From Diadophis punctatus similis (Eukaryota > Chordata > Lepidosauria > Squamata > Dipsadidae): DNA of 64,000 nt. Position 1 is the first letter of the stretch; every line of letters begins with the position of its first letter. The translations under genes and the position numbers were made by a program. The notes below the pieces were generated by a model. The model was not told where the DNA came from. It was given only the letters and a program-made list of their open reading frames with translations, and did not search any database. Below are positions 52,136-63,484 of this stretch, piece after piece. The DNA lies in NCBI GenBank assembly GCA_023053685.1, contig JALIGW010000032.1, forward strand, positions 2,531,862 through 2,595,861. Direction: 5' to 3'.

Positions 52136-52447
52136 CATCACATGCCCCATAATGTCACCGTGGTTTATCTCAGCTGAGAGGAGGAGTTTTACTCTGCTCC
52201 TGAAGTAAGTAAGTTCCTTCACATCTTCCTATCTTTGGCCATCAAGCCAGAACCTTTGTTCGTTCTAACGCCTCTGCTCCCAAAAAGGAGTTAGAAAGAA
52301 CAATGGTTCTGGTTGGATGGCAGAAGATGGAGACATGTGATAGAATCAGGGGTTGGCTGCTCTGTGTTCACCCGGGTTTGGGCCATCCTCTAGCGAAAAT
52401 TCTGTGTGGTTCGGCGTACCCCCAAATCCCACTCCTGACTGGCTCCA
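52136..52447. other. Unannotated, partly hAT-like
   Basis: CCCCCAAATCCCACTCCTGAC at 52420 is shared with 40826-40843 (inverse). Otherwise nothing recognised. Confidence 0.35.
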
Positions 52448-54815
52448 CGGAATGGAATGGAATGGAATAGAATAGAATAGAATAGAATAGAAAATATGGA
52501 ATGGAATGGAATGTACGGAATGGAATGGAATGGAATGGAATGGAATGGAATAGAATAGAATAGAATAGAATAGAATAGAATAGAATAGAATAGAATAGAA
52601 TAGAATAGAATAGAAAATATGGAATGGAATGGAATAGAATGGAATGGAATGGAATGGAATGGAATAGAATAGAATAGAATAGAATAGAATAGAATAGAAT
52701 AGAATAGAATAGAAAATATGGAATGGAATAGAATAGAATAGAATAGAATAGAATAGAATAGAATAGAATAGAATAGAATAGAATAGAATAGAATAGAATA
52801 GAATAGAATAGAATAGAAAATATGGAATGAATGGAATGGAATGGAATGGAATGGAATGGAATGGAATAGAATAGAATAGAATAGAATAGAATAGAATAGA
52901 ATAGAATAGAATAGAATAGAAAATATGGAATGGAATGGAATGGAATGGAATGGAATAGAATAGAATAGAATAGAATAGAATAGAATAGAATAGAATAGAA
53001 TAGAATAGAAAATATGGAATGGAATGGAATGGAATGGAATGGAATGGAATGGAATAGAATAGAATAGAATAGAATAGAATAGAATAGAATAGAATAGAAT
53101 AGAATAGAATAGAATAGAATAGAAAATATGGAATGGAATGGAATGGAATGGAATGGAATAGAATAGAATAGAATAGAATAGAATAGAATAGAATAGAATA
53201 GAATAGAATAGAATAGAATAGAATAGAATAGAAAATATGGAATGGAATGGAATGGAATGGAATGGAATGGAAGGGAAGAGAAGAGAAGAGAAGAGAAGAG
53301 AAGAGAAGAGGAGAGTAGAGTAGAGTGGAGTGGAGTGGAGTGGAGTGGAGTGGAGTGGAGTGGAATGGAATAGAATAGAATAGAATAGAATAGAATAGAA
53401 TAGAATAGAATAGAATAGAATAGAATAGAATAGAATAGAATAGAATAGAAAATATGGAATGGAATGGAATGGAAGAGAAGAGAAGAGAAGAGAAGAGAAG
53501 AGAAGAGAAGAGAAGAGAAGAGGAGAGTAGAGTAGAGTAGAGTAGAGTAGAGTGGAGTGGAGTGGAGTGGAGTGGAGTGGAGTGGAATGGAATAGAATAG
53601 AATAGAATAGAATAGAATAGAATAGAATAGAATAGAATAGAATAGAATAGAATAGAATAGAAAATATGGAATGGAATGGAATGGAATGGAATGGAATGGA
53701 ATGGAAGGGAAGAGAAGAGAAGAGAAGAGAAGAGGAGAGTAGAGTAGAGTAGAGTGGAGTGGAGTGGAGTGGAGTGGAGTGGAATGGAATGGAATAGAAT
53801 AGAATAGAATAGAATAGAATAGAATAGAATAGAATAGAATAGAATAGAATAGAATAGAATAGAATAGAATAGAATAGAATAGAAAATATGGAATGGAATG
53901 GAATGGAAGGGAAGAGAAGAGAAGAGAAGAGAAGAGAAGAGAAGAGAAGAGAAGAGGAGAGAAGAGAAGAGAAGAGAAGAGAAGAGGAGAGTAGAGTAGA
54001 GTAGAGTAGAGTAGAGTGGAGTGGAGTGGAGTGGAGTGGAGTGGAGTGGAATGGAATAGAATAGAATAGAATAGAATAGAATAGAATAGAATAGAATAGA
54101 ATAGAATAGAATAGAATAGAAAATATGGAATGGAATGGAATGGAATGGAATGGAATGGAATGGAAGGGAAGAGAAGAGAAGAGAAGAGAAGAGGAGAGTA
54201 GAGTAGAGTAGAGTGGAGTGGAGTGGAGTGGAGTGGAGTGGAATGGAATGGAATAGAATAGAATAGAATAGAATAGAATAGAATAGAATAGAATAGAATA
54301 GAATAGAATAGAATAGAATAGAATAGAATAGAAAATATGGAATGGAATGGAATGGAATGGAATGGAATGGAATGGAAGGGAAGAGAAGAGAAGAGAAGAG
54401 AAGAGAAGAGGAGAGTAGAGTAGAGTGGAGTGGAGTGGAGTGGAGTGGAGTGGAATGGAATGGAATAGAATAGAATAGAATAGAATAGAATAGAATAGAA
54501 TAGAATAGAATAGAATAGAATAGAATAGAATAGAATAGAAAATATGGAATGGAATGGAATGGAATGGAATGGAAGGGAAGGGAAGGGAAGAGAAGAGAAG
54601 AGAAGAGAAGAGTAGAGTAGAGTAGAGTGGAGTGGAGTGGAGTGGAATGGAATGGAATGGAATAGAATGGAATAGAATAGAATAGAATAGAATAGAATAG
54701 AATAGAATAGAATAGAATAGAATAGAATAGAATAGAATAGAAAATATGGAATGGAATGGAATGGAAGAGAAGAGAAGAGAAGAGAAGAGAAGAGAAGAGA
54801 AGAGAAGAGAAGAGA
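52448..54815. repeat. Pentanucleotide satellite with higher-order units
   Basis: Built from the pentamers AATAG, AATGG, AAGAG, AGTAG and AGTGG. The junction AAAATATGGAATG recurs at about 52491, 52614, 52713, 52817, 52920, 53009, 53123, 53232, 53449, 53661, 53883, 54120, 54332, 54539 and 54741. The first eight units are about 90-120 bp; from 53232 units are about 200-240 bp because an AAGAG-AGTAG-AGTGG segment is added. The 890- and 811-codon minus-strand frames (FYSIL text) are artefacts of the pentamer. Confidence 0.96.
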
Positions 54816-55015
54816 AGCTAAACAAAAAGAAAAGAAAAGAAAATAAGGAGAGGAGAGGAGAGGAGAGGGAGAAGGAGAGGGAGAGGGAGAGGAAGGGAAA
54901 GAAAGGAAAGGAAAAGAAAGAAGGGAAAAGGAAAGGAAAGGAAAGAAACTTAATAAAATGAAAAATAAATAAGAATGAAAAGAAAGAAAAGAAAAAGAAA
55001 AGAAATGAAAAAACA
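54816..55015. repeat. Degenerate purine-rich tract after the satellite
   Basis: GGAGAGGAGAGG and GAAAGGAAAGG runs without fixed period. Confidence 0.85.
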
Positions 55016-56020
55016 CAAGAGCCGTTCCTGTTTCCTTCAACCCTCCTTCGGTCCAGAAATATAGCTTATGGCAAGAGGGCAGCTATTTTTGCTGCTGCTG
55101 TTAAAAAGAAACAGGAGTCAAAATTCCGGGCTGATTTATTATCAATGACCCTTGGAGGCACCCGTAGGCCTACCTCTATCTTTTCTCTGTGCTTCTCTTA
55201 TAATGAAAAGAGAGGAGGAAACCTAAAACAGGATTATCATGGGACCGTGCACTCTTCCTTGCTTTGAGGATGACCCTGTTCTCATCTATGAAATTTCTGA
55301 ACATACATGTACGTTATTTTTGTAAACGGAAAAAAACATGTTCAAGAGACGGTGACCTGTGTAACACTTTTGATCGGCTTGCATAATGCAAAACTGTATG
55401 TTTATGTGTTTGCAGGGTAAAGAGAAATAGAGAACACAGAAACAATGTCTTTTTTTGGGCAGGTAAAGTAAGAAAGAGATGCGGGCAACTTTTAAAATTG
55501 TTCTTGATGAGACACCACTTTCACATTAAATACTAAAATATTAAAATTGATTGAGGTTGTGAAATAAGCGAATCGCTTAATCCCCCATGCATTAAAATTA
55601 ATTTTTCATCTCCTTATCTGAGTGATACCTGCATTTTGAAGCATCCGTTTAATATTTTATTTGCCTGAAAGGGGCAGAATTCTGCACCTTGACATCCTGA
55701 CATTCCCTAGAAAATAAAAACGATTGTTGCAATTCCTCCACTCTTCCTTTTTTTCACCCCTTTTTCTTGTCGAAGGAAAGGAATAATGTGGACGTTTTGG
55801 CCCAAGAGGCAGCTGGTATTTCCTGGGGGGACAGTGGGAGGAGACCTCAAATAGTCCGTAAGATATATTTATGAAATCAGCAAGATTAGAATAGAAGAAA
55901 CTCAGAATAAGATGTAGCACTGAAGACCAAGAAGTAAGAAGGGACATCGGCTGTGGAGCTTCTCAGTCATCCAGGGTTAACCACCTCTCTTCCTTCTTTT
56001 AGCTTATTGCAAGTATTTGG
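55016..56020. other. Possibly single-copy stretch
   Basis: About 1 kb free of recognised repeats, except a GCTTCTCAGTCATCCAGGGT scrap of the palindromic family at 55957-55976. Contains GAAATAAGCGAATCGCTTAATC-type inverted text near 55560-55581. No gene supported. Confidence 0.4.
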
Positions 56021-56022
56021 GC

Positions 56023-56085
<63 letters not shown>

Positions 56086-56086
56086 T
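56021..56086. repeat. (CTTT)n array
   Basis: About 16 units, ending at a LINE 3' end. Confidence 0.95.
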
Positions 56087-56220
56087 CGTGCATTAGCGTA
56101 CCATTGTGCCTATCATCCCTGTCCTACTGTCCCCATTTATTTGTATCCTTATCCTGTATTCATAATCATGTTTATACTTATATCTGTTATCTTATATGTG
56201 TTTGACAAATAAATAAAATA
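56087..56220 (+). mobile_element. Family-B LINE 3' terminus
   Basis: GTGCATTAGCGTACCATTGTG, CCTGTCCTACTGTCC, and TGTTTGACAAATAAATAAAA at the end. Confidence 0.75.
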
Positions 56221-56222
56221 AT

Positions 56223-56765
56223 TAAAATTAACCTTCTGCTTGACCAGGAGAGCCTATACTATTCCAGACAAAATTCTTGTCTTGAAAGCATCCAGTGATG
56301 AAGCACCCACAACTTCTGGAGGCAAGCTGTTCCACTGATTAATTGTTCTAACTGTCAGGAAATTTCTCCTTAGTTCTAAGTTGCTTCTCTCCTTGATTAG
56401 TTTCCATCCATTGCTTCTTGTTCTACCCTCAGGTGCTTTGGAGAATAGCATGACTCCCTCTTCTTTGTGGCAACCCCTGAGATACTGGAAGACTGCTATC
56501 ATATCACCCCTAGTCCTTCTTTTCATTAAACTAGACAAACCCAGTTCCTGCAAACGTTCTTCATATGTTTTAGCCTCCAGTCCCCTAATCATCTTTGTTG
56601 CTCTTCTCTGCACTCTTTCCAGAGTCTCAACATCCTTTTTGCATCGTGGCGACCAAAACTGAATGCAGTATTCCAAGTGTGGCCTTACCAAGGCATTATA
56701 AAGTGGTATTAACACTTCACGTAATCTTGATTCTATCCCTCTGTTAATGCAGCCTAGAACTGTGT
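56223..56765 (-). mobile_element. CR1 LINE 3' portion
   Basis: The minus frame 56715-56254 is open for 153 codons: LYNALVRPHLEYCIQFWSPR, RVQRRATKMIRGLEAKTYEE, KRRTRGDMIAVFQYLRGCHK, LRRNFLTVRTINQWNSLPPE. Best-preserved CR1 C-terminal frame here. No RT core. Confidence 0.9.
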
Positions 56766-57065
56766 TGGCTTTTTTGGCAGCTGCTGCAAAGTTCTATGTT
56801 GCTTCTCTCCTTGATTTCCATCCATTGCTTCTTGTTATGCCCTCAAGTGATTTCGAGAATAGCTCGACCCCCTCCTCTCTGTGGCAGCCCCTCAAATATT
56901 GGATCACTGCTGTCATGTCACCCCAAGTCCTTCTCTTCCCTAGACTAGCCATCCCTAGTTCCTGAAACTGTTCTTCATTATGTTTTAGTCCCAACATCTT
57001 TTTATATTGTGTTGACCAAAATTGGATGCAATATTCCAAGTGTGGTCTTACTAGAGCTTTGACAA
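56766..57065 (-). mobile_element. Second CR1 copy
   Basis: Minus reading has EEQFQELGMASLGKRRTWGD and VIQYLRGCHREEGVELFSKS, joined head-to-tail to the copy above. Confidence 0.82.
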
Positions 57066-57719
57066 CTGAGGTTCAACAGGTGGTTTTGAGTCAGCAATAC
57101 CTTCCTTCAAATCAATGAAAATAAAACAGTTGTTCTTCTATGTTTAGCACAGTGGAAAGAACATTCTTCTTAGAGTTCAGGAGCTCATTGGTCAAGAAAC
57201 TGCTAAATAAGAAATAGATTCGATGCTGCCTGGAGTATCTTAGAGGTTAAAAATTTCCTTAGGGCACAGATGAACAACTATACACATAGAATATCCTTGA
57301 CACCTTATGAGATGCTCCTTAGACCTTCCCAAAAGTGCTTTCAAAACCATAATGTTTTTGTATGACCAAAGAGGAAAATTGTTAAACACACAGGTAATTA
57401 TTATATGGATCGCCTTAACAAGTTTAATGTTAATCACATGGAATTTAAAATCAAAATAAGTCAAAATAGTGTCCTATTTTCTTTCATTGTTTGGAATTTG
57501 ACTTGATGCATCCAAAGCCAAGTGTAACCATTGGCCCCAGAGTCCTTCAATAACCTATCACACAGTTTTACTGAATAATAGAAAAGCAGACAGATCAATA
57601 GAATTCCGTTAAGTAAGGTAGCCTTCCTTGACACAATTGATTGAATCTTCCTTCTGTTACAACCTTCCCAGATAGGCTGCCTAGGCTCCCTGGGAATTCT
57701 GGGAGCTGAATTCCCAATA
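57066..57719. other. Unannotated stretch
   Basis: No recognised element. Confidence 0.4.
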
Positions 57720-57939
57720 CAGGTTGTCCCCTGTACACACTCTTCCCCCTCTGCATGCAGTCTGCCCCCACACGGCCCCTGCCCCACACGCATGCATGCA
57801 CGACCCCCGGTGCACACCCCACACACTGCAGCTGGCCAGCGGGAGGTGTGTGCACCCAACAGCTGGCCGGCAGGAGGCGTGCACGCGTGTGTGGCAGAGC
57901 CGAACTGGGGTGATGGCTCACATGCCCAGAGAGGGCACT
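57720..57939. mobile_element. GC-rich hAT-like remnant, left part
   Basis: GCATGCATGCACGACC and GTGATGGCTCACATG-type text. Interrupted by the LTR and continued at 58788-58835 with ACCTGTGGCACGC and GTTGGCCATCACAG, the common hAT right end. Left terminus not found. Confidence 0.5.
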
Positions 57940-58787
57940 TGTTAAGTTGAGAATAAATCTCATAGAGGCGAAGTGGATCTTTTCTGGGAATTCAGACATT
58001 TAGAAAATAAAACTGAAGTTAAAAGTCTAATAGAAAATATTTATTTCGGTACAAAAACAATAAATTCTGAATAGTTACATTCTTGCTAATTAAATGCGAC
58101 CGTTCCGGTCAGAACCAAACCACAAGTGAGTAATGGAGAATCAAGAATGCACACATGCGCAGAAGATCACATCACGTGTTCTGCTTGTAATGGAATGTAC
58201 CATAATATTAGGATAGGGATGCATCACCCTGCATATACATACAACTGCATATACATACACCCTGCATATACATACAATCCAGGGTCCGACTCATGAGGGT
58301 GGTCACACGCTTGACCTAGTGTTTCTCTCGGGGCAGTGGAGAGATGATCTGAAGATAAGGGTTAGGGCCCACAGAGTTGGCCTCCTCCGGGTCCCGTCGG
58401 CCAAGCAATGCCGGCTGGCGGGCCCCAGGGGGAGGGCCTTCTCTGTGGCTGGCCCCGTGCTCTGGAACCAGCTCCCCCCAGAGACCCGAATTATCCCCAC
58501 TCTGCTGGCCTTCCGAAAGGCGGTTAAGACATGGCTCTTCCTGCAGGTGGGGGGGACAGCTTAACCCACTCGAGCTTACCCCCCAAGTATGTATGTTGTT
58601 GAATGGATGTTGTGCTTTTATACTGTTTTTAAAATTTTGTATTGTTTTTTTAATTTTATGAAATTTTGTTTATTCTTTTATTTCTCTTTGTTGTACGCCG
58701 CCCTGAGTCCTTCGGGAGTTGGGCGGCATATAAGAATAACAAAATAAATAAATAAATAAATAAACTGGCAATATTCACCATGTGACA
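57940..58787 (-). mobile_element. Solo LTR of the TGTCAC family, interrupted by an L2
   Basis: Read on minus, it starts TGTCACATGGTGAATATTGCC (58787), is broken by an L2 copy, and continues with ATTATGGTACATTCC, AATAAATATTTTCTATTAG and AAAAGATCCACTTCGCCTC to TTCTCAACTTAACA (57940). GCACT is duplicated on both sides (57935-57939 and 58788-58792). Same LTR as 4379-4711. Confidence 0.82.
58340..58764 (+). mobile_element. L2 LINE 3' end inserted in the LTR
   Basis: Plus frame 58319-58564 reads VRAHRVGLLRVPSAKQCRLA, RAFSVAGPVLWNQLPPETRI and LLAFRKAVKTWLFLQVGG. The terminus GCCGCCCTGAGTCCTTCGGG and an (AAAT)n tail end exactly where LTR text resumes (CTGGCAATATTCACC). Confidence 0.86.
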
Positions 58788-58849
58788 GCACTGCATGCCA
58801 CCTGTGGCACGCATACCAGAAGTTGGCCATCACAGCCCTAGGGCCTAGT

Positions 58850-58905
58850 CCTTCTCTTCATTAAACCTGACATGCCCAGTTCCTGCAACCGTTCTTCATA
58901 GATTT
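58850..58905 (-). mobile_element. CR1 scrap
   Basis: CAGTTCCTGCAACCGTTCTTC, cut off on both sides. Confidence 0.65.
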
Positions 58906-59644
58906 GTAGGTTCTCCATCTGTAGATTTTCCATCTGAAGTGCTCAATGCAGCCACGATATATCCCTTCTCTCCCTCCACAGCATGCTCACAAACAACAAG
59001 GAAGCTACTGCTGTTCAAAGATAAATTCTTATTTGGTAGCCCCACTCACCCACGGATTTTACTCTCCGCATTGATACTCTAACTGTTGTAAGGCAAACAG
59101 TCTTGTATCAGGCCGGCGAGCGCTTAAATCAATGCTCCTGTGCTCTACGGAGGTTTGCCAGGAAATTAAATATGTAGAAGCTTCGCTGTTACGGGTCTTA
59201 TATTCGCACGCTGAGTCTGTATCATTTGATACCACCGGATTTTATGTTCGGGGATCTTCCGACGGCCCTGCGCGCCTTCCAATAAAGCTGTGATTTGATA
59301 CCTTCTGGAATAACACGAGATGCGGAATCTTCTGCCAAGCATTACATAATCCTGGGCTCCTGATCCCAAACTTCCCACTAAATCCAGATGGAGGAACCCT
59401 CTGGGGGGGGGGACTGGAGGTTGGATGTAAACTGAGTTGCATGGCAGGTGCTTACTCATCAGTTGATTTTCATGGTTCTTTGGGGAACGCAAGGTGGACA
59501 TAACTGTTTGGCAGCCTCCGCTAACAGCCTGAAGCCGTTGTCACTCAGGGTCACAATCCAGATGGAGCTGGGGGCAAATCTAGGCCTGTGGGGTTGTTGT
59601 TGTTGTTTTTCTCTCCGCTCCATCACTAAGAAGGCCGTTCCACC
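58906..59644. other. Possibly single-copy stretch
   Basis: No recognised repeat. Moderate CpG content near 59120-59280. Minus frames of 66 and 111 codons overlap, with no known domain. Confidence 0.4.
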
Positions 59645-59850
<206 letters not shown>

Positions 59851-59864
59851 TTCTCCCAATTCAA

Positions 59865-60525
59865 TCCCAAAAGTGCTTTTCAAAAAAGCCACTGGACTTT
59901 CTAGGGCAGTGATGGCGAACCTTTTTAGGTTCGCGTGTCAAAAAGGGGGGCTGCGCGCGCTAGCGCGCGCTCGCATACCCACACCCATTCCCTCCCCCCA
60001 CGCATGCACACAACACCCCCCCATGCTGCCCCCTGCACATGCGCATACACCCCCACCCCCGCGCAAAAGCCTTACCGGAGCCTGGGACGGTAAGAAACGA
60101 CGAAACGGGCAAACCGGAAGTTCGGAAAAATGCACTTCCGGTTTGTCCATTTCATCGTTTTTTGCATTCCGGGGCTTCAGGGAGCTTCCCTGAACCCTCG
60201 GGAGTGCAAAAAACAGCTCACCGGCAAACCGGAAGTGCGTTTTTTCCGCACTTCCGGTTTGTCCATTTTGTAGTTTTTTGCATTCCGGGCTTCAGGGAGC
60301 TTCCCTGAACCCTCCGGAGTGCAAAAACTAGCTCACCGGCAAACCGGAGGTGCGTTTTTCCGCACTTCCGGTTTGCCGGTGGGCAACGCTCGCGTGCCCT
60401 CCGCTATGGCTCCGCGTGCCACCTGTGGCACGCGTGCCATAGGTTCGCCGCCACGGTTCTAAGGTTTTTGTTTTTTCCTTGAAAACATTTTGCTTCTCAT
60501 CCAAGAAAGCTTCTTCCATTCTTCA
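59865..60525 (+). repeat. Palindromic-family arm split by a hAT element
   Basis: AAAAGTGCTTTTCAAAAAAGCC and ACTGGACTTTCTAGGG to 59906; GTTTTTTCCTTGAAAACATTT and GCTTCTCATCCAAGAAAGC from 60467. Confidence 0.6.
59907..60456. mobile_element. Non-autonomous hAT-type element with internal tandem repeat
   Basis: The left end CAGTGATGGCGAACC and right end GGTTCGCCGCCACGG are inverted repeats. The flanks TTCTAGGG (59899-59906) and TTCTAAGG (60457-60464) match at 7 of 8. Inside, a 118-bp unit (CTTCCGGTTTGTCCATTT..., GGGCTTCAGGGAGCTTCCC) is repeated about 2.3 times. CpG-rich, no transposase. Confidence 0.82.
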
Positions 60526-60529
60526 AAAC

Positions 60530-60593
60530 AGCAGAGTTGGAAGGGATCTTGGAGATCTTCCAGTCCAACCCCCTACTCAACCAGGAAACCCTA
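60530..60593 (-). mobile_element. CR1 3' terminus
   Basis: GAGTTGGAAGGGATCTTGGAG and ACCAGGAAACCCTA, stopped by the sequence that follows. Confidence 0.72.
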
Positions 60594-60962
60594 TGTCAAG
60601 GTTCCAAATAATACCTCCCATTCAATAAGAACTCCAAGGCAGGCATATTCCTCAAAGAACATTTTATTGGGACATATCAAATTGGCACAAGCTTGGTGGA
60701 AAACCAGCTCTAAGTTCCTGCCGGTTTTACACCCAATTAAAAGTAAAACTTTGTCACTTCCCCCCAGAGTCACCCATCACATGGTCCAATCAGCACGTAG
60801 TCCAGTTGCTAGATGACCTCAGTCTCCACCTTTCAAGCACCTGCACCAACGTCCTTGATTCCCAGGGGAAATAATTTTATGTTGGCTACAACGCCCCAGT
60901 TATCTCTACGCTCTGTCCCTAGCCCCTTTGCTCCAGGCTGTGTCAGCCCTGAAGCAGTGACA
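60594..60962 (-). mobile_element. Candidate solo LTR
   Basis: On minus it begins TGTCACTGCTTCAGGG and ends AACCTTGACA, with CCCAATAAAATGTTC about 75 bp before the end as a poly(A) signal. The layout fits an LTR, but I found no target duplication, so the limits are provisional. Confidence 0.45.
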
Positions 60963-61029
60963 AAAGAAAACTCTCTAGAGAAAAACTAGGAAAAGAAAAT
61001 GGCCACAGTTCGGCTTACTTCAGGGTTGA

Positions 61030-61290
61030 CACCAGTAGTGGGTTCTAAAACCCTTTACTACCAGTTCGCGCGTCCATTCCATTCCATTCCATATTTTCTA
61101 TTCTATTCTATTCTATTCTATTCTATTCTATTCTATTCTATTCTATTCTATTCTATTCTATTCTATTCTATTCTATTCCATTCCATTCCATTCCACTCCA
61201 CTCCACTCCACTCCACTCCACTCCATCATCCTATTTATATAGCAACAAGCCAATAGTGGGTTCTAAAACCCTTTACTGCCAGTTCACACA
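61030..61290. repeat. Isolated satellite unit between short direct repeats
   Basis: 61073-61225 is one unit of the 52.4-kb satellite in the opposite orientation: CATTC, AATATTTTC junction, (TATTC)n, (CATTC)n, (CACTC)n. The phrase AGTGGGTTCTAAAACCCTTT flanks it on both sides (61037 and 61255), so the unit may have arrived together with a small duplication. Confidence 0.75.
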
Positions 61291-61505
61291 CACACTCTGA
61301 ACTCTGAAAATGAAACTAACTGTTCTCTCCTGCCTGTGTGTTTGCCTGTAACTGCTGCTACGTTAAAGAAGAACTCTGCTACTGGTATTGTAAATGCTCA
61401 TCTGTTATTCTTGTATATAAAGAAGTTTCTTATTTAAATCAATCCTGCTGCATCAGTCTGCCTGTGTGTGCTTTCTGGATTCAATTTTCTGCAACAAACT
61501 CTGAT
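61291..61505 (+). other. Possible LTR end related to copia LTR
   Basis: TATATAAAGAAGTTTCTTATTTAAATC resembles, in arrangement, the copia LTR text TTATAAAGAAGTTATTTGAATC at 13033. Similarity is short; low confidence. Confidence 0.25.
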
Positions 61506-61855
61506 ACATTTGCTCTTAGGAACATGCCTGCGACATTTTCGGAATTATTTTATGTAGTTTATCAGGAAACATTACCATGGCAAAGCGGAAGTGCCCGTGT
61601 CTGTCCCACCTTACTACTGTTTCTCAGCCAGGCTGAATTCACATCAAGTCACTTGTACAACACCAGCGATGACAGATTAAAAGAAAAGAGACATATTGTT
61701 CTTGAATTTCTCTAGCTGGTAGGTAAATTTGGGTAATGATGAGGATGAAGTTGGAAGTGGTGGGAAAATTAGGATGTGAGCTTGATACTAAATTCCTGAT
61801 GCTGGATCAACCTAGCTAATACGTTTGTTTTTAATGAAGATGGGATGATTTTTTT
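61506..61855. other. Unannotated stretch
   Basis: No recognised element. Confidence 0.4.
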
Positions 61856-62450
61856 AAGAGCCAGTTTGGACTAGTGGTTGAGGCATCTGGATAGAAACCA
61901 GGAGACCATGAGTTCTAGTCTTGCTTAGTCATGAAAGCTGGCTGGGTGACTTTGGGCCAATCACCAGGAGACCGTGAGTTCTAGTCCCATCTTAGGCAAG
62001 AAAGCCCATTGGGAGACTTTAGGCCAGGTGTCAGCAACCTGTGGCTCTGGAGCTGCATGCGGCTCTTTGGGCCCTCTGCTGTGGCTCCCTGTCGGGTGAT
62101 CCCACCACTGGCTGGCCCCGCCCTTCGCCCTCCCCTCCCAGTCACTCCTTGATGATGTCAAAAGGGTTTTGTGGTTCCTGGTGTTTTTTAACAATCGGTT
62201 CTCTGCCCTAATGACCGGCTGGGTAGGCGTGGCTTGGGGGTCATGTGACTGGTAGAAGTGAGTGACGTTGAGTTGACCACGCCCACCCAGGTTTTGTGGC
62301 TCCTGGTGTTTTCTTTTCTGTGGGAAACAGGTCCAAATGGCTCTTTGAGTGTTTAAGGTTGCAGACCCCTGCTTTAGGCCAATCACCAGGAGACTGTGAG
62401 TTCTAGTCCCACCTTAGACAAGAAAGCCCATTAGGTGACTTAAGGCTGTA
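61856..62450 (+). mobile_element. tRNA-derived SINE, tandem monomers, interrupted by hAT
   Basis: GAGCCAGTTTGGACTAGTGG (A-box-like), GAGTTCTAGTC (B-box-like) and repeated AATCACCAGGAGAC-type monomers at 61900, 61960 and 62385. The hAT element 62025-62371 sits inside. Confidence 0.7.
62025..62371. mobile_element. Non-autonomous hAT-type element in a SINE
   Basis: The left end CAGGTGTCAGCAACC and the inverse of the right end GGTTGCAGACCCCTG match at 13 of 15 positions. CTTTAGGC is duplicated exactly (62017-62024 and 62372-62379). 347 bp, no transposase. Confidence 0.87.
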
Positions 62451-62639
62451 TTTTGCCACAAGAGAGCGTGTCACTCAAGACAACGTCTTTAAAGCAGCAC
62501 CATCCTCCCATCCTTTTCAATGACAACAACCACAGCAAATAAGCTCTTTAGGATCACCAGTTAATTCATTGTAATTCTACAAATAAAATTGCCAAATTAA
62601 ATTGTGGCAATTAAAAATCAAATTCATTCATTTGAAGCG

Positions 62640-62728
62640 TAACAACTTAGCGATGGACGGAACAACCGCCTTGCTTAGTGATGCAAACTCTCTTCCCCAT
62701 TCTGGTCATAAGTCGAGGACTTGCCTTT
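62640..62728 (+). mobile_element. MITE fragment
   Basis: AACAACTTAGCGATGG, CTTGCTTAGTGATGC and GTCATAAGTCGAGGACTTGCC, related to 18375-18578. Confidence 0.4.
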
Positions 62729-63480
62729 ATTTTCCTGGAAGCCATCTTGCCCCTCACGACAACCTCTTTGTAGCCTCCCCACCCACCCACCCCTTTCAAT
62801 GATCTCAACTGTGTGCCCGACAGCCCGACGTGCCCAGGTAATGCCATCGTTCCTCCGAGACTTTCCTGCAGCTCGATCGATTGTTTCGCCTTCGCTCTCT
62901 TTGCCTGCGGTGATAGCCGACTCGAGAGACTTCTGTGTCTGGGACTGCCTCGGTTTTTGTCAATTCCAATTTAGCCAGAGATTCTTTTACCTTTTGCTAG
63001 ACAACAAAAGGTTTCCGATCAATAGAAAGCCTCATAAATGGCCTAGCAGGCATCGCAAAGCCTGCTTTGCTCCGGTTACCCGACCTCCCTGGGGAACAAG
63101 GGGAAAAAAGGGTTCTTAAATAGTTCAGCTCATTGGCTTTTAACTGACACGCAGCCAACTTCTTTCCTGGTTATTGTTAGACCCTTTCCCGTCATGCTTC
63201 GGGTCGTCGAGGTTTTCCTGTCCTCGCAAATTCTGGTTTTTTTAAAGCTCCAACTTTCTCTGAGGTGAACAGAAAGATTGAATTCCCTTCTAAGGCACGA
63301 AAACGATTTCTTGCCTTTTTTCCCCCCTCACTTAAGTGCTGTGCGTTTTTTTTTCCTTTTTTAAGGGAAGCCTTCGCTCCTTGTTTCCAGTTTTTCACAG
63401 GGAAGGAGGGAAAAACATTTCCCCCCCCTAGGGTGGTGGAGACTTGCCGCCCAAATAGAAAGAGAGACAGAAATTTCGGG
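62729..63480. other. Possibly single-copy stretch
   Basis: GC-moderate, with scattered CpG and no recognised repeat. The plus frame 62721-63119 has no known domain. A gene edge outside the window is possible but unsupported. Confidence 0.35.
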
Positions 63481-63484
63481 TTTC

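Noticed and set aside
52368..55040. 890- and 811-codon open frames on the minus strand
   Set aside because: The translation is a repeating Phe-Tyr-Ser-Ile-Leu text dictated by a 5-bp repeat, which leaves long frames open. No domain is present.
60594..60962. Definite solo LTR
   Set aside because: TG...CA ends and a poly(A) signal are present, but no target duplication was found, so it is listed only as a low-confidence candidate.
62721..63119. 132-codon plus frame near the right end as a first exon
   Set aside because: No recognisable domain, no clear splice context, and overlap with a repeat-like start. Left as unannotated.
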